The position numbers were made by a program, and so were the translations under genes. Below, in pieces: positions 33,188 through 41,366 of a DNA stretch of 64,000 nucleotides; within the stretch, counting starts at the first letter, position 1, and the number at the start of each line of letters is the position of its first letter. The DNA is from Pseudonocardia thermophila (GTDB lineage Bacteria > Actinomycetota > Actinomycetes > Mycobacteriales > Pseudonocardiaceae): contig NZ_FRAP01000012.1 of assembly GCF_900142365.1 (NCBI RefSeq), positions 62,001 through 126,000 of the forward strand. Direction: 5' to 3'. Under the pieces are notes generated by a model that was not told the origin of the DNA, searched no databases, and saw nothing but the letters and a program-made list of their open reading frames with translations.

Positions 33188-33223
33188 GGAACACCGCCTG
33201 CGGTTCGTCGCAGGCGGTGTTCC
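33188..33223. terminator. Strong hairpin terminator sharing bases with a parS-like site
   Basis: A perfect 15-bp stem (33188-33202 with 33209-33223) has a 6-base loop GTTCGT. It lies downstream of the minus-strand aminotransferase gene and would end its transcript. The last six bases of the right arm are also the left part of the parS-like site at 33218. Confidence 0.75.
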
Positions 33224-33233
33224 ACGTGAAACC
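33218..33233. promoter_or_regulatory. parS-like site overlapping a terminator
   Basis: TGTTCCACGTGAAACC differs from consensus parS at two positions. Its left end is embedded in the terminator stem at 33188-33223. Confidence 0.65.
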
Positions 33234-33251
33234 GTGATCTACGGTGCCGCT

Positions 33252-34571
33252 CTACGGGGTGTGCGGCGACGGCGCCTGCGGGCCTGGGCGCAGGGCGGGC
33301 CGTGCCGACGAGCCGAACGTGCGCACCACGTCCAGCTCCGCCTCCAGCACGCGGGCGAGCCGGCGGACGCCCTCGGTGATGCGCTCCGGTGGTGGGTAGC
33401 AGTACGAGAGACGCAGCTGCCGGCTGCCGAGCCCGTCCGCGTAGAAGCCGGTGCCCGACGCGTAGGCGACGCGGGCGGTGACGGCGCGCGGGAGCATCGC
33501 CTTCGTGTCGACGCCCTCCGGCACGGTGAGCCAGACGTAGAAGCCGCCGTCGGGCACGTTCCAGCTGCAGCCCTCCGGGAGGTAGGTCTCCAGTGCCGCG
33601 AGCATCGCGTCGCGGCGCTCGCGGTAGGCCTCGGTGAAGGTCTTGATCTGCGCGCGCCAGTCGTGCCCGGCGAGGTAGCGCGAGACGAGCATCTGGTTGA
33701 ACGACGGCGGGCAGAGCGTGGCGGACTCAGCGGCGAGCACCAGCCGGTCGCGCACCGCGGGGGGGACGAGCGCCCAGCCGACGCGCAGCCCGGAGGCGAA
33801 CGTCTTCGAGAACGAGCCGAGGTAGATCACGTCGCGGTCCATCGACCGCAGCGCCGGGTAGCGGACACCGCTGAAGCCGAGCAGACCGTAGGGGTTGTCC
33901 TCGACGACGGCGACGCCGTGCGACGCGCAGATCTCGAGCACCTCCGCTCGGCGCTCGACGGACAGCGTGACGCCGGCGGGATTGTGGAAGTTCGGGATCG
34001 TGTAGAGGAACTTCGGCACGATGTCTTCGGCAGCGAGCGTGCGCAGCGTGTGGCGCAGGACGTCCGGGATCAGCCCGTGCTCGTCCATCGCCACGTGCAC
34101 GACGCGGGCCTGGTACGCGGCGAAGCTCCCGAGGGCGCCCACATAGGACGGTCCCTCGGCGAGCACGACGTCGCCGGGGTCGCACATGATCCGCGTGACC
34201 AGATCGAGGGCCATCTGCGACCCGACGGTGACGACGACGTCGTCCGGATCCGCGCGGATCCCCTCCTCCGCCATCACCTCGCAGATCTGCTCGCGCAGCA
34301 GCGGGATGCCCTGCGCCGAACCGTACTGCAGCGCGGTCTGCCCCTCACGCGCGACGAGGTCGGCGACCTCGGCGGAGAGGGCATCGAGCGGCAGCGCGGC
34401 CAGGTTCGGCATGCCGCCGGCCAGCGACACCACCTCGGGTCGGCTCGCCACCGCGAACAGCGCCCGGATCTCCGACGCGGTCATCCCCGCCGTGCGTGCT
34501 GCGAACCGCTCTGCTGCCGGGACGTCGGTCTTGTGATCGTGCTGGACGGCCGGCGGGCGCGGTTCGGACAC
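33252..34571 (-). CDS. PLP-dependent aminotransferase (class I/II, 2-aminoadipate type)
   Basis: The 439-residue protein is a fold type I aminotransferase of the LysN/MocR-like group. SLAGGMPN at the start, LQYGSAQGIPLLREQI, the substrate and PLP Asn in YTIPNFHNPAG, and the PLP lysine in LGSFSKTFASGLRVGW identify it. It transfers amino groups between an amino acid and a 2-oxo acid; relatives act on aminoadipate, aromatic or branched substrates, and specificity is not visible. The start is GTG 34571. It reads in the same direction as the Ddl-family gene but a terminator and two parS sites separate them. Confidence 0.88.
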   Translation of the reverse strand: MSEPRPPAVQHDHKTDVPAAERFAARTAGMTASEIRALFAVASRPEVVSLAGGMPNLAALPLDALSAEVADLVAREGQTALQYGSAQGIPLLREQICEVMAEEGIRADPDDVVVTVGSQMALDLVTRIMCDPGDVVLAEGPSYVGALGSFAAYQARVVHVAMDEHGLIPDVLRHTLRTLAAEDIVPKFLYTIPNFHNPAGVTLSVERRAEVLEICASHGVAVVEDNPYGLLGFSGVRYPALRSMDRDVIYLGSFSKTFASGLRVGWALVPPAVRDRLVLAAESATLCPPSFNQMLVSRYLAGHDWRAQIKTFTEAYRERRDAMLAALETYLPEGCSWNVPDGGFYVWLTVPEGVDTKAMLPRAVTARVAYASGTGFYADGLGSRQLRLSYCYPPPERITEGVRRLARVLEAELDVVRTFGSSARPALRPGPQAPSPHTP

Positions 34572-34775
34572 GCTGTCTCCCGGTTGACTGGGGGCGGACG
34601 ATCAACCCCGAGTGTAACCGGGACGGGCGAACCTCCTACCCTTCGTCGTCGCTGAGACACCGGTCGCAGCAGATGGGGTGTCAATCCGGCCTTCTTCGAT
34701 CTATCGTCGAAGGTCCTGGTGCGGAGAGTGCCGCGCTGGTTCGGGGTTCTGCGTGGGGTTCGCCGCCGGAGGTTG

Positions 34776-35507
34776 ATGTTGTCCTGGCACATGGCTGCAC
34801 TCACGCTGGACAATCTGGATGATCTGCCCAAAAGGTGTCGCCGCTGCGTCTTCTGGGAGCTCTCGGAGAACCTCGGCGCGCACGCGGCCGACTTCGGTTC
34901 CACCGAGCTCGAGAAGGAGGCGTGGGTCTCCGAGGTCCTGCTCGAGTGGGGCTCCTGCGGCCGGGTCGTCTACATGGACGGCGCACCGGCCGGATACGTG
35001 ATCTACGCGCCGCCGTCCGCGGTGCCGCGCGCTGCTGAGATGCCGACCGGCCCGGTGAGCGCCGACGCCGTACTGCTCACCACGATGCAGGTGATGCCCG
35101 AGTTCGCCGGTGAGGGCCTGGGACGGCTGCTGGCGCAGGCGGTGGTGAAGGACCTCACCCGCCGCGGTGTGAGGGCGATCGAGGTGTTCGGCGAGCAGCA
35201 GCCCACAGAGCCGGGCTGCCTCGTGCCGGCCGAGTTCCTCCGGCGGGTCGGGTTCAAGACGATCCGCCCTCACCCGCGCTGGCCGCGGCTGCGCATGGAG
35301 CTGCGCTCCGGCCTCACGTGGAAGGAGGACGTGGAGGCCGCGCTGGAGCAGCTGCTGGGCACCATCACGATCCCCATGCAGTCCTCGCCGGTCACCGGCG
35401 TCCCGAGCCGGGCAGGGGTGCGCTCTGCGAGCCGCTGCGGGACGGCTCAGGGATCGGCGCGGGAAGCGGCTCAGACGGCCTGTGCGCGGTCGCGCTCCAT
35501 CTCGTAG
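34776..35507 (+). CDS. GNAT-family N-acetyltransferase next to cwlM
   Basis: The protein of about 243 residues has a GNAT domain (about 15-170). It begins LTLDNLDDLPKRCRRCVFWEL, a conserved actinobacterial start with a Cys pair, and has the acetyl-CoA loop around VMPEFAGEGLGRLLAQA. It matches the uncharacterised gene between parB and cwlM in mycobacteria. The start is uncertain: ATG 34776 and TTG 34779 lie just after GGAGG, and ATG 34791 is also possible. The tail beyond residue 195 is low-complexity and overlaps the convergent cwlM end by 37 bases, with no room for a terminator. Confidence 0.8.
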   Translation: MLSWHMAALTLDNLDDLPKRCRRCVFWELSENLGAHAADFGSTELEKEAWVSEVLLEWGSCGRVVYMDGAPAGYVIYAPPSAVPRAAEMPTGPVSADAVLLTTMQVMPEFAGEGLGRLLAQAVVKDLTRRGVRAIEVFGEQQPTEPGCLVPAEFLRRVGFKTIRPHPRWPRLRMELRSGLTWKEDVEAALEQLLGTITIPMQSSPVTGVPSRAGVRSASRCGTAQGSAREAAQTACARSRSIS

Positions 35508-36622
35508 GCGAGCACGTCGGCGTAGGTGAAGGTGCCCGTCGGCTGGTCGTTCTGGCCGAGCAGGTACAGCCGCTTCACAGCGACGAGGATGCCCTCGGCC
35601 ACGACGTCGCGGAACGCCGGGTCGAGCAGCTTGCGCCGGTCGCCGATGTGGGTCAGGTAGCCGATCTCGACCCGCACGGTCGGCATGCGCGTCAGCCGCA
35701 GCAGGTCCCACGTGCGGCCCTGCACGCGGCAGTCGAGCATGCCGGTGCGGGCGAGCAGCTCGCGGTGGATCAGCCCGGCGAGCGCCTCCCCGACCGTCGA
35801 CGTGGCGCCGGAGCCGTTGCCGAAGTGGAACGTGGCCAGCCCCTGCGCGTGCAGCGACGGGTTGGCGTCCGTGTGCAGCGACAGGACGAGGTCGGCGTTG
35901 GCGTTGTTGGCCAGCGCGGCCCGCTCCGGCTCCGACGGGCAGGTGTGCTCCTGCCGGGAGAGCATCGCGTCCATGCCGGTGGCGGCCATCCGCCCGACCA
36001 GCCGCCGCGCCAGGTCCCACATGAGGTCTGCCTCGGCGACCCCGGCGACCACGACCCCGCGGTCGGGACCGCCGTGGCCCGGGTCGACGACGATGCGCTT
36101 ACCGCGCAGCCGCGGCCCGGACTGGCGCAGCTGCTCCTCCTCGCGCAGCAGCCGCGGCCGGCCGCCGGTCACCTTGCGGCCGAGCTGGCGCAGCGACCGG
36201 AGGGTGGCCGGTCCGCACAGGCCGTCGGGCACGAGGCCGTACTCGCGCTGGAACCGGCGCAGTGCGCGCTCGGTCTGCTCGTCGAACACTCCGGCGGGGC
36301 GGCCCGGGTCGTAGCCGAGCTCCAGCAGCCGCTCCTGAAGCGCGACGACGTCGTCGCCGGTCATCGGCGAGGAGATCATCAGGCCGAGCATGCGGTCGCC
36401 GAGCTTCCACCCGGCGTCGCGCAGCGCGCGGTACGTGGCGGGCCCGACGATGCCGTCGCAGATGAGGCCGCGCTGCTGCTGGAACGCCCGGACCGCACGC
36501 TCCAGCTCCTCGTCGAAGAACGACTCGTCGGGTGCCGGGGCAGGGTCGAGGAGTCCCAGATCGCGCAGTCTCGAACGGATGTCGAGGACTGCGGGACCGC
36601 TGTCACCGTAGCGCAGCTGCAT
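35471..36622 (-). CDS. cwlM: CwlM-type N-acetylmuramoyl-L-alanine amidase homologue
   Basis: The 383-residue protein has two N-terminal peptidoglycan-binding domains (about 5-65 and 80-145) and a C-terminal Amidase_3 domain (about 170-365). The amidase part keeps VDPGHGGPDRG, a mid-domain Glu and SLHTDANPS. In mycobacteria CwlM sits in the same place and, when phosphorylated, activates MurA rather than cleaving wall. There is no signal peptide here, in line with a cytoplasmic regulator. ATG 36622 follows GAGGGG. The gene order cwlM-trxA-trxB-anti-sigma-sigM supports the identification. Confidence 0.88.
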   Translation of the reverse strand: MQLRYGDSGPAVLDIRSRLRDLGLLDPAPAPDESFFDEELERAVRAFQQQRGLICDGIVGPATYRALRDAGWKLGDRMLGLMISSPMTGDDVVALQERLLELGYDPGRPAGVFDEQTERALRRFQREYGLVPDGLCGPATLRSLRQLGRKVTGGRPRLLREEEQLRQSGPRLRGKRIVVDPGHGGPDRGVVVAGVAEADLMWDLARRLVGRMAATGMDAMLSRQEHTCPSEPERAALANNANADLVLSLHTDANPSLHAQGLATFHFGNGSGATSTVGEALAGLIHRELLARTGMLDCRVQGRTWDLLRLTRMPTVRVEIGYLTHIGDRRKLLDPAFRDVVAEGILVAVKRLYLLGQNDQPTGTFTYADVLAYEMERDRAQAV

Positions 36623-36762
36623 GCACCCCTCGCTCGTCGTCCGGTCGTCGTGCTCGGCTGCTCGTATTGTGCACTGCCGTCCCTCTACCGAGCGGCAGCG
36701 GGCCGTGTTCGGGCGTGTTCGGCACGTGATAGCGCAGGTCGAGTCACTCTCCCCGGGAACTC

Positions 36763-36797
36763 CGATGCCCCGGATCGGGAGCCGATCCGGGGCATCG
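36763..36797. terminator. Strong hairpin after trxA
   Basis: A perfect 16-bp stem (36763-36778 with 36782-36797) with a GAG loop follows the trxA stop by about 75 bases on the minus strand. It separates the trx operon from cwlM, which must therefore have its own promoter in 36623-36760. Confidence 0.75.
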
Positions 36798-36871
36798 TGG
36801 CGCTGAGTGCCGAGCACCGCCCGAACCGCCGCGGGCACCCCCGGAACGGGGTACCGCCGGGCGGAGCGGCC

Positions 36872-37201
36872 TCAGGACAGGAAGTCGGCGAGCTCGTTGA
36901 GCAGGGCGGCCTTCGGCCGTGCGCCCACGATCTGCTTCACCGGCTTGCCGTCCTTGAACACGATCATCGTCGGGATCGACATGACCTGGTACTGGGCGGC
37001 GGACTGCGGGTTGGCGTCGATGTCGAGCTTCGCCACCTTGATCTTGTCCTTGTGCTCGCCCGCGATCTCGTCGAGCACCGGCGCGACCATCTTGCACGGG
37101 CCGCACCAGGTCGCCCAGAAGTCGACCAGGACGGTCTTGTCGCTGTTGATGACGTCCGACTCGAAGGTGGCGTCGGTGACGTCGACGGTGTTGGCGCCCA
37201 T
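36872..37201 (-). CDS. trxA: Thioredoxin
   Basis: The 109-residue protein has the redox motif WCGPC at residues 32-36 in the context VLVDFWATWCGPCKM, and the cis-proline loop SIPTMIVFKDG. It reduces disulfides in the cytoplasm and is recharged by the reductase encoded 29 bases upstream. The start is ATG 37201 (MGANTVDV). It is transcribed with trxB. Confidence 0.97.
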   Translation of the reverse strand: MGANTVDVTDATFESDVINSDKTVLVDFWATWCGPCKMVAPVLDEIAGEHKDKIKVAKLDIDANPQSAAQYQVMSIPTMIVFKDGKPVKQIVGARPKAALLNELADFLS

Positions 37202-37230
37202 CAGGGGTCTCCGTTTCTCGTGGGTCGGGT

Positions 37231-38229
37231 TCAGGCGGTGGTGGTGGCGACGGCGTCGGACGCGGTCCCGTACCCGCCGCCGACGAGCTCGGTGGGGATC
37301 TCGGCCTCGGCGAGCCAGCGCTCGGCGTCGATCGCTGCGGCGCAACCGGAGCCGGCCGCGGTGATGGCCTGCCGGTACGTGCGGTCGACCAGGTCGCCGC
37401 AGGCGAACACGCCCTCGACGTTGGTGTGCGTGGTGGGCGACTTGACCTTCACGTAGCCGTCGTCGTCGAGGTCGACCTGGCCGCGGACGAGCTCGCTGCG
37501 CGGGTCGTGGCCGATCGCGACGAACATCCCGCTGACCTCGAGGTCGCGCTCCTCGCCCGTGCGCGTGTCACGCAGGCGCAGCCCGCTGACCGCGCCGTCG
37601 CCGATCACCTCGGCGACCTGGGCGTTCGTGATCCACTTGATCTTCGGGTCGTTCTTCGCGCGCTCCAGCATGATCCGCGAGGCACGGAACTCGTCGCGCC
37701 GGTGGATGATCGTGACCGAGTCGGCGAAGCGGGTGAGGAACGTTGCCTCCTCCATCGCGGAGTCACCACCACCGACGACGGCGATGTCCTTGCCGCGGAA
37801 GAAGAACCCGTCGCAGGTGGCGCAGGCGCTCACCCCACGGCCGAGCAGCTCCTGCTCACCCGGCACGCCCAGGTAGCGGGCCGCGGCCCCCATCGCGAGG
37901 ATGACCGCCTGCGCGCGGTAGGTGACGCCGTTCGCGACGACGGTCTTGACGGGGCCCTGGAGCGAGACCTCCTCGACGTCCTCGGCGCGCAGCTCGGCGC
38001 CGAAGCGCTCGGCCTGGGCACGCATCTGCTCCATGAGCTGGGGGCCCATGATGCCCTCGGGGAAGCCCGGGAAGTTCTCGACCTCGGTCGTGGTCATGAG
38101 CGCACCCCCGAACTGGGTGCCCTCGAAGACCAGCGGCTGCAGCTGCGCCCGCGCCGCGTAGATCGCGGCGGTGTAGCCCGCAGGGCCCGAGCCGATGATG
38201 ATGACCTTGCGCAGGTCGTCGGTGGTCAC
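37231..38229 (-). CDS. trxB: Thioredoxin reductase
   Basis: The 332-residue flavoenzyme transfers electrons from NADPH to thioredoxin. The FAD site is [18 protein letters not shown] near the start, the redox-active disulfide is Cys136 and Cys139 in SACATCDG, the NADPH site is [12 protein letters not shown], and the second FAD motif is [16 protein letters not shown]. The C-terminus runs about 15 residues past the conserved core. It starts at GTG 38229, 100 bases after the anti-sigma gene, and may have its own SigM-type promoter. Confidence 0.97.
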   Translation of the reverse strand: MTTDDLRKVIIIGSGPAGYTAAIYAARAQLQPLVFEGTQFGGALMTTTEVENFPGFPEGIMGPQLMEQMRAQAERFGAELRAEDVEEVSLQGPVKTVVANGVTYRAQAVILAMGAAARYLGVPGEQELLGRGVSACATCDGFFFRGKDIAVVGGGDSAMEEATFLTRFADSVTIIHRRDEFRASRIMLERAKNDPKIKWITNAQVAEVIGDGAVSGLRLRDTRTGEERDLEVSGMFVAIGHDPRSELVRGQVDLDDDGYVKVKSPTTHTNVEGVFACGDLVDRTYRQAITAAGSGCAAAIDAERWLAEAEIPTELVGGGYGTASDAVATTTA

Positions 38230-38329
38230 TGGCCTGCCGTCCTCTCGTCGCGTACGCCCGGATCAACACGATGACAGGCGCCGGCATTCCGGTGGCTGCG
38301 GGGGTCGAGCCCTGAGCGTGAGGTGTCTC

Positions 38330-38992
38330 TCAGGGGACCTCCCGCCGGGTCAGCACCGCCGTGCACCGCTCGTCGACGACCACCGCGGTGAACTGGCCGA
38401 GTCGGCCCGTGCCCAGCAGCAGGAGGGTGCCCGGGCGGCCGTCGAACAGCACCTCGCGGCCCCCGACGAGCGGGGCGTCTGCCGGTACGTCCGGGGCGAC
38501 CGCGGCCAGGCACCGGGCCCGCCGGTCCGGGTCGGCCAGCTCCCCGGCGTCGGCGACGCCGCGGGTGGCCAGGGCCTCACCTGCGAGCTGCACGCCCGAC
38601 ACCTCCGGGCGCGCCGGTGCTGTGAACACGCCACCGACTGCCCCGCCGACCACGATCGCCGCACCGGTGACCGCGGCGGCCAGGCCACCGAAGAGGCCGA
38701 ACCGCCGTCTGCGGGCTGCGCGCACGGGCTCGGTGGCGGTCGTCAGCTCCTCCACGAGCGCCGCCCAGCGCTGTGGGGCGCCCTCCGGCAGCGGCACCTC
38801 CGAGGCGACCGCCAGCTCCGCCCGCGTCGCCGCCAGCGCGTCCACGGCGGCCCCGTAGCCCGGCTCGGCGGCCAGCTCCGCGCGGCGGACCATGAGCGTC
38901 GCGGCATCGGCCTCCCGGCCGGCCACGAGGCCCTCCTGCACTTCGGCCACCTGCTCCAGCAGCCGGTCGGCCGGCAGCTCCCGGTCGCTCAT
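38330..38992 (-). CDS. Probable anti-sigma-M factor, single-pass membrane protein
   Basis: The 220-residue protein has a cytosolic N-terminal ~95 residues, one membrane segment (LFGGLAAAVTGAAIVVGGAVGGVF, about 98-121) and an outer domain of ~100 residues. Its start overlaps the sigM stop as ATGA, the standard pairing of an ECF sigma factor and its membrane anti-sigma factor. It should hold SigM at the membrane until an envelope or redox signal releases it. No zinc-binding HxxxCxxC motif is visible. Confidence 0.8.
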   Translation of the reverse strand: MSDRELPADRLLEQVAEVQEGLVAGREADAATLMVRRAELAAEPGYGAAVDALAATRAELAVASEVPLPEGAPQRWAALVEELTTATEPVRAARRRRFGLFGGLAAAVTGAAIVVGGAVGGVFTAPARPEVSGVQLAGEALATRGVADAGELADPDRRARCLAAVAPDVPADAPLVGGREVLFDGRPGTLLLLGTGRLGQFTAVVVDERCTAVLTRREVP

Positions 38993-39543
38993 CCGGCCTC
39001 CTCCCGCAGGTGCCCCAGCAGCACGGCGAGCTTCGCCCGGCCCCGCGCGCACCGACTCTTCACCGTCCCCGGACGCACGTCCAGGATCTGCGCGGCGTCG
39101 GCGACCGACCAGCCCTCCATGTCGACGAGCACCACCGCGAGCCGGTGCTCGACCGACAGCGCCGCCAGCGCCTCGTCGATCGCCATCCGGGTGGTCAGCT
39201 CGGCCGCCGGATCGCTGCGCCGCGGCGCGGCCGGCTCGGTGTCGGGCATCGGCACCGTGCGCCGCGACCGGTCGTGGCGCATCCGGTCGATGCAGGCGTT
39301 GACCACGATGCGGTGCAGCCACGTGCTGACCGCCGCGTCGCCGCGGAACGTGCGGGCCCCGCGGAACGCCGCGATGAGCGCCTCCTGCACCGCGTCCTCG
39401 GCGTCCACCGGGTTGCCCAGGGCGCGGACCGCCACGCTCCACAGCCGCCGCTCGTGCCGGCTCACCAGCCGGCCGAACGCCGTCCGGTCGCCCGCCCGGT
39501 GCGCGGCCAACAGCTCCGCGTCGCTCGGCGACGGTGGGGTCAC
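38989..39543 (-). CDS. sigM: ECF RNA polymerase sigma factor SigM
   Basis: The 184-residue protein has sigma region 2 (about 10-85, with DAEDAVQEALIAAFRGARTF and TWLHRIVVNACIDRMR) and region 4 (about 115-170, with LSVEHRLAVVLVDMEGWSVADAAQIL then RPGTVKSRCARGRAKL). The neighbours trxB, trxA and cwlM match the Mycobacterium sigM locus. It probably directs envelope and oxidative stress genes. It begins at GTG 39543 and overlaps its anti-sigma gene by 4 bases. Confidence 0.93.
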   Translation of the reverse strand: MTPPSPSDAELLAAHRAGDRTAFGRLVSRHERRLWSVAVRALGNPVDAEDAVQEALIAAFRGARTFRGDAAVSTWLHRIVVNACIDRMRHDRSRRTVPMPDTEPAAPRRSDPAAELTTRMAIDEALAALSVEHRLAVVLVDMEGWSVADAAQILDVRPGTVKSRCARGRAKLAVLLGHLREEAG

Positions 39544-39603
39544 CCGCCGAGCGTAGGTGCGCGAGATCGTCCGCCGTGGGCGTTCCGGAGAACTCGCCGA
39601 GGA

Positions 39604-41325
39604 TCAGCCCGTCGCCCGCCGGAACTTGATCTCGTCGATCTGCGTGGCGATGTCCCCGTTCACGGTGGACAGCTTCGTGATCCACACCAGCACGTGCTTG
39701 ACCGGCTGGCTGTTGGCCAGCGGGATCGTGGTGCTGCCGGCGTTCAAGGTGGCCGTGGCCATCACCGCGGTCTCCTCGAGCGCGGCGTCGACCGACGGCG
39801 TCGAGCGGATCTCCACCACCGTGCCGACGCTGGGCGACTCGATCGTGAGGTCGGCCAGCTGAACTGCCGATTCGAACGTCACCACCACACCGATGCCCGG
39901 CTTGAACGCGGGGAACTGCTGCTTGTAGGAGGACGTGCGCCATGAGCTGTTCGGGTCGCCGTCGATCACTCGGCCCACGCGCGAGCCGTTGTCGCCGTCG
40001 CCGAACTTGTCGTAGACGTCGGCGTCGAGCGCGAGCACCGTACCGGTGCGCGGCACGGCGGCGGCCGGCGCGTTCGCCCCCGGCGCGGCCAGGCTCCCGG
40101 GCACGACGATCGCGGGCTCGCTCGGGGTGAACACCGACAGCACCTGCGAGCCGACGAAGCCGAACGTCGCCAGCACCGCCACCCCGAGCGCGGACAGCCC
40201 CAGCAGCAGCTTCCGCCGCCGCCGCGGATCGGGTGGGGTGGCGTCCTTCTCCTGCCAGACGTCGCCCGGCTCGGCCGGGACGCCGTCGCGCTCGGGCGGG
40301 AACAGCGCGACCCGCTCGTCTTCCTCGACGACCTGGTCGAGGAGGGCGCGCACGGACGCGGCGGTGTGCACGTGGCCGGGGCTGCCCTCCGGGCCGAGGG
40401 TGCCGACCGTGAGCGTGTCGAGCTCGACGGGCACCCCCGGGCGCTGCGTGGACGGCGGGACGGGGACGTCGTCCGCGTCGCGGAGAGCCGCCTCCAGGCC
40501 GGCCCGGGCGGCGTCGGCGCGGCTGAGCGGCCACTGCGCGGTGAGCAGCGTGTAGAGGACAGCGCCGAGGCCGCGGACGTCGTCGGCGGGGGTGGTCTCC
40601 GGCCGCGGCATGGCGAACCCGATCTGCGCCCGGCCGTCCGGGGTGACGCGGACCCGCTGAGGATGGTCGCACCCCAGCACCAGTCCGTGCAGGTGCGCCG
40701 CCTCGGCCGCCCCGGCGAGCGGCAGCACGGCGCGGGCGGCGGTGAGCGGGCGCAGCAGCCCGCCGGAGACCGCCTCGGCGAGGCTGCGGCCCGGCACCCA
40801 CTCGGTGACCGCGACCCCGAGCACGTCGCGCGGCAGACCGGGCGCGCCGGGGGTGAGCACGTCGAGCAGGCGGGCGCAGCCGCGGTGCTCGAACGAGCCG
40901 GACCGCAGCGCGCGGCTGACCATCTCCTCGGCGCGGTCGCTCCAGCCCGGGTCGGCACCGGCGGAGTCGACGCCGAGGCGGCGCAGGACGGTCAGCGCGA
41001 CGTCGCGCTGCAGCACGGTGTCGACGGCCTGCCAGAACTCCGCACCCGCCGCCGGATCGGTGCCAACCCGGGTGGTGAGGCGGTAGCGCCCGGCGAAGAC
41101 GGAGCCCGGAGCGGTGCCGTCCGACGCGCTCTTCTCGGCGGTCTCGTCAGCGGCCTCGTCAGCGCCCTGGCCGGTGGTCTTGCCGGCAGTCTTGTCGGCG
41201 GGCGTGCGGTCGTGCTCGGCCTCGGCCTGCGCCGGAACGGTCGCCGGCTGGGTGCCCGGCTGCGTGTCGGGGCCCGGATCCTCGGAGTGGGCGGCGCCGG
41301 ACGGTGGGCTCACCAGCTCACTCAC
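39604..41325 (-). CDS. Membrane pseudokinase with extracellular discoidin-like domain
   Basis: The 573-residue protein has a disordered N-terminus (1-75), a protein-kinase-like domain (about 76-330), a membrane segment (LLLGLSALGVAVLATFGFVG, about 375-394) and an outer beta-rich domain (about 430-573) resembling F5/8-C carbohydrate-binding folds. Catalytic features are gone: no glycine loop, and the HRD region reads GCDHPQRVRVTPDG. In mycobacteria the same module is fused to MurJ and is bound by FhaA after phosphorylation; here it is a separate gene just after murJ. GTG 41325 follows GGAGGCGG. It probably regulates lipid II flipping. Confidence 0.85.
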   Translation of the reverse strand: MSELVSPPSGAAHSEDPGPDTQPGTQPATVPAQAEAEHDRTPADKTAGKTTGQGADEAADETAEKSASDGTAPGSVFAGRYRLTTRVGTDPAAGAEFWQAVDTVLQRDVALTVLRRLGVDSAGADPGWSDRAEEMVSRALRSGSFEHRGCARLLDVLTPGAPGLPRDVLGVAVTEWVPGRSLAEAVSGGLLRPLTAARAVLPLAGAAEAAHLHGLVLGCDHPQRVRVTPDGRAQIGFAMPRPETTPADDVRGLGAVLYTLLTAQWPLSRADAARAGLEAALRDADDVPVPPSTQRPGVPVELDTLTVGTLGPEGSPGHVHTAASVRALLDQVVEEDERVALFPPERDGVPAEPGDVWQEKDATPPDPRRRRKLLLGLSALGVAVLATFGFVGSQVLSVFTPSEPAIVVPGSLAAPGANAPAAAVPRTGTVLALDADVYDKFGDGDNGSRVGRVIDGDPNSSWRTSSYKQQFPAFKPGIGVVVTFESAVQLADLTIESPSVGTVVEIRSTPSVDAALEETAVMATATLNAGSTTIPLANSQPVKHVLVWITKLSTVNGDIATQIDEIKFRRATG

Positions 41326-41366
41326 CGCTCCGCCTCCCCCGACTCGGCCCCACCGCCTGAACGAGC

